A stretch of 64,000 nt of DNA, taken from the NCBI GenBank assembly GCA_963700395.1, contig CAVOXI010000001.1, forward strand, positions 806,001 through 870,000. Direction: 5' to 3'. Shown piece after piece: positions 63,338 through 64,000 of the stretch. A program made the translations under genes and the position numbers. Source of the stretch: Prado023 sp963700395 (lineage in GTDB: Bacteria; Actinomycetota; Actinomycetes; S36-B12; CAIYMF01). The notes beneath the pieces are model-generated. The model was not told where the DNA came from. It saw only the letters and a list, made by a program, of their open reading frames with translations, and ran no database searches. Within the stretch, counting starts at the first letter, position 1, and each line of letters opens with the position of its first letter.

Positions 63338-64000
63338 CAGTGCCCCCCTGCCACGGGCGCGCCCAGCGTGTCCGCCGGGACCGTCCCCACGTCCGCCCAC
63401 CGGACGTCGCTGCCCTTGAACACCGGCCCCTCGGTGCAGGAGCGGACCATCCGCGTGACCCCGTCGGGGCCGCGCACCGGCAGGACGCAGGTCATGCACA
63501 CCCCGACCCCGCAGGCCATGGCTTCCTCCACCGCGCACTGGCTGTGGGCGCCTGACGTCGGCGGCGACCGCCGCGACGGAGGCGAGCATCGCCATCGGGC
63601 CGCAGGCGTAGACGACGTCAGCCCCGGAGGCCCGGATGATCTCGGCCAACGGGTCGGTGACCCGACCGCGGATCCCCGCCGAGCCGTCGTCGGTGGTCAC
63701 GGTCACGGAGGCCGAGCTGCGCTTGGCCTCCAGCACCCCGAAGAGCCGGTCCTCGGTGGCTGCCCCGAGGATCATGTCCACGCGGCAGCCACGCGCGCGC
63801 AGCTGCTCGGAGAGCATGAACAGCGGCGCGGCGCCGTAGCCGCCGGCGACAAGCACGCACGACACGGGTTCCTTGGGCAGGGTGAAGGGCCGGCCCAGCG
63901 GGCCGAGCACGTCGAGCTTGTCGCCTCGTCGCCGCTCCGCCAGCCAGCGGGTGCCCTTGCCGTGGGTGGCGAACACGACCTCGACCGTGCCGCCCGAGGA
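63337..64000 (-). CDS. pyrK: Dihydroorotate dehydrogenase electron-transfer subunit, partial, apparent frameshift
   Basis: The C-terminal 221 codons of a FAD/[2Fe-2S] protein, whose start is beyond the window. FATHGKGTRWLAERRRGD and VLVAGGYGAAPLFMLSEQL belong to the FAD/NAD part, then VVYACGPMAMLASVAAVA. One extra T (plus strand) at 63553 breaks the frame before GAHSQCAVEEAMACGVGVCMTC, which holds three of the four cluster Cys; the fourth is in VRSCTEGPVF. It passes electrons from PyrD to NAD+. Confidence 0.9.

Noticed and set aside
1..64000. tRNA, rRNA and CRISPR arrays
   Set aside because: No T-loop GTTCRANYC pattern in a plausible cloverleaf, no rRNA stretches and no regularly spaced direct repeats were noticed on reading both strands. 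A covariance search would be needed to be certain.

Overview
The window comes from a very GC-rich actinobacterium. Support includes a WhiB regulator next to a PdtaS-type kinase, SigR/RsrA, mIHF, the 24-residue ribosomal protein bL37, a Kgd-type E2/E1 fusion, nickel superoxide dismutase with its SodX protease, a PriA without a Walker motif, and a cysteine-rich RRHVDL leader peptide before sulfur genes. A member of the Micrococcales or a related order is plausible, but the genus cannot be set from sequence reading alone.

Layout. 1-2.8 kb: a membrane-anchored trypsin-like protein (cut by the edge), a PLD-like protein and an AAA ATPase on the minus strand. 2.8-10.5 kb: a CoA-disulfide reductase-rhodanese fusion behind a CsoR/CstR-type operator, a cold-shock protein, a membrane protein, a SulP transporter, a two-domain PPK2 and a CDP-glycerol transferase-like protein. 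10.6-17.9 kb: a tightly overlapped assimilatory sulfate operon (leader peptide, sulfite reductase, Zn-ribbon, cysH, cysD, cysN, cysG, cbiX). 17.9-27.9 kb: prolyl oligopeptidase, a MalY-type lyase, an AcuC-type deacetylase, a DUF6104-like protein, kgd and an MDR oxidoreductase. 28-29.2 kb: an AbiEi/DUF559 gene bracketed by inverted copies of a 74-base repeat, which has a third solitary copy near 10.6 kb. 29.2-36.7 kb: sodX/sodN, GNAT, an anti-sigma/sigma pair, DAG kinase, whiB1, pdtaS and a SIS isomerase. 36.7-46.5 kb: an accessory stretch with a four-gene two-component cluster, gene remnants and several secreted or membrane proteins. 46.6-50.7 kb: thioesterase, pilT, bL37, small conserved genes, rsrA and sigR. 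50.7-64 kb: an MFS transporter and a long minus-strand housekeeping run from pyrK through pyrD, pyrF, mihF, gmk, rpoZ, coaBC, metK, a GNAT gene, priA, def and fmt to rsmB.

The most unusual items are: (1) two adjacent histidine kinases, one lacking the phospho-acceptor His and the other lacking the ATP-binding motifs, so that together they make one complete kinase; (2) the DUF559 cassette with inverted structured repeats; (3) the cysteine leader peptide; (4) a perfect SigR-type promoter before sigR with a Shine-Dalgarno-backed TTG start; (5) a CTG start for coaBC; (6) the ATPase/PLD pair.

Data quality matters here. About sixteen conserved genes, including essential ones such as metK, coaBC and kgd, carry single-base frame breaks. 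Many of the inferred extra bases lie at CCGG. These look mainly like consensus errors, so such genes are annotated at full length and marked as apparently frameshifted.
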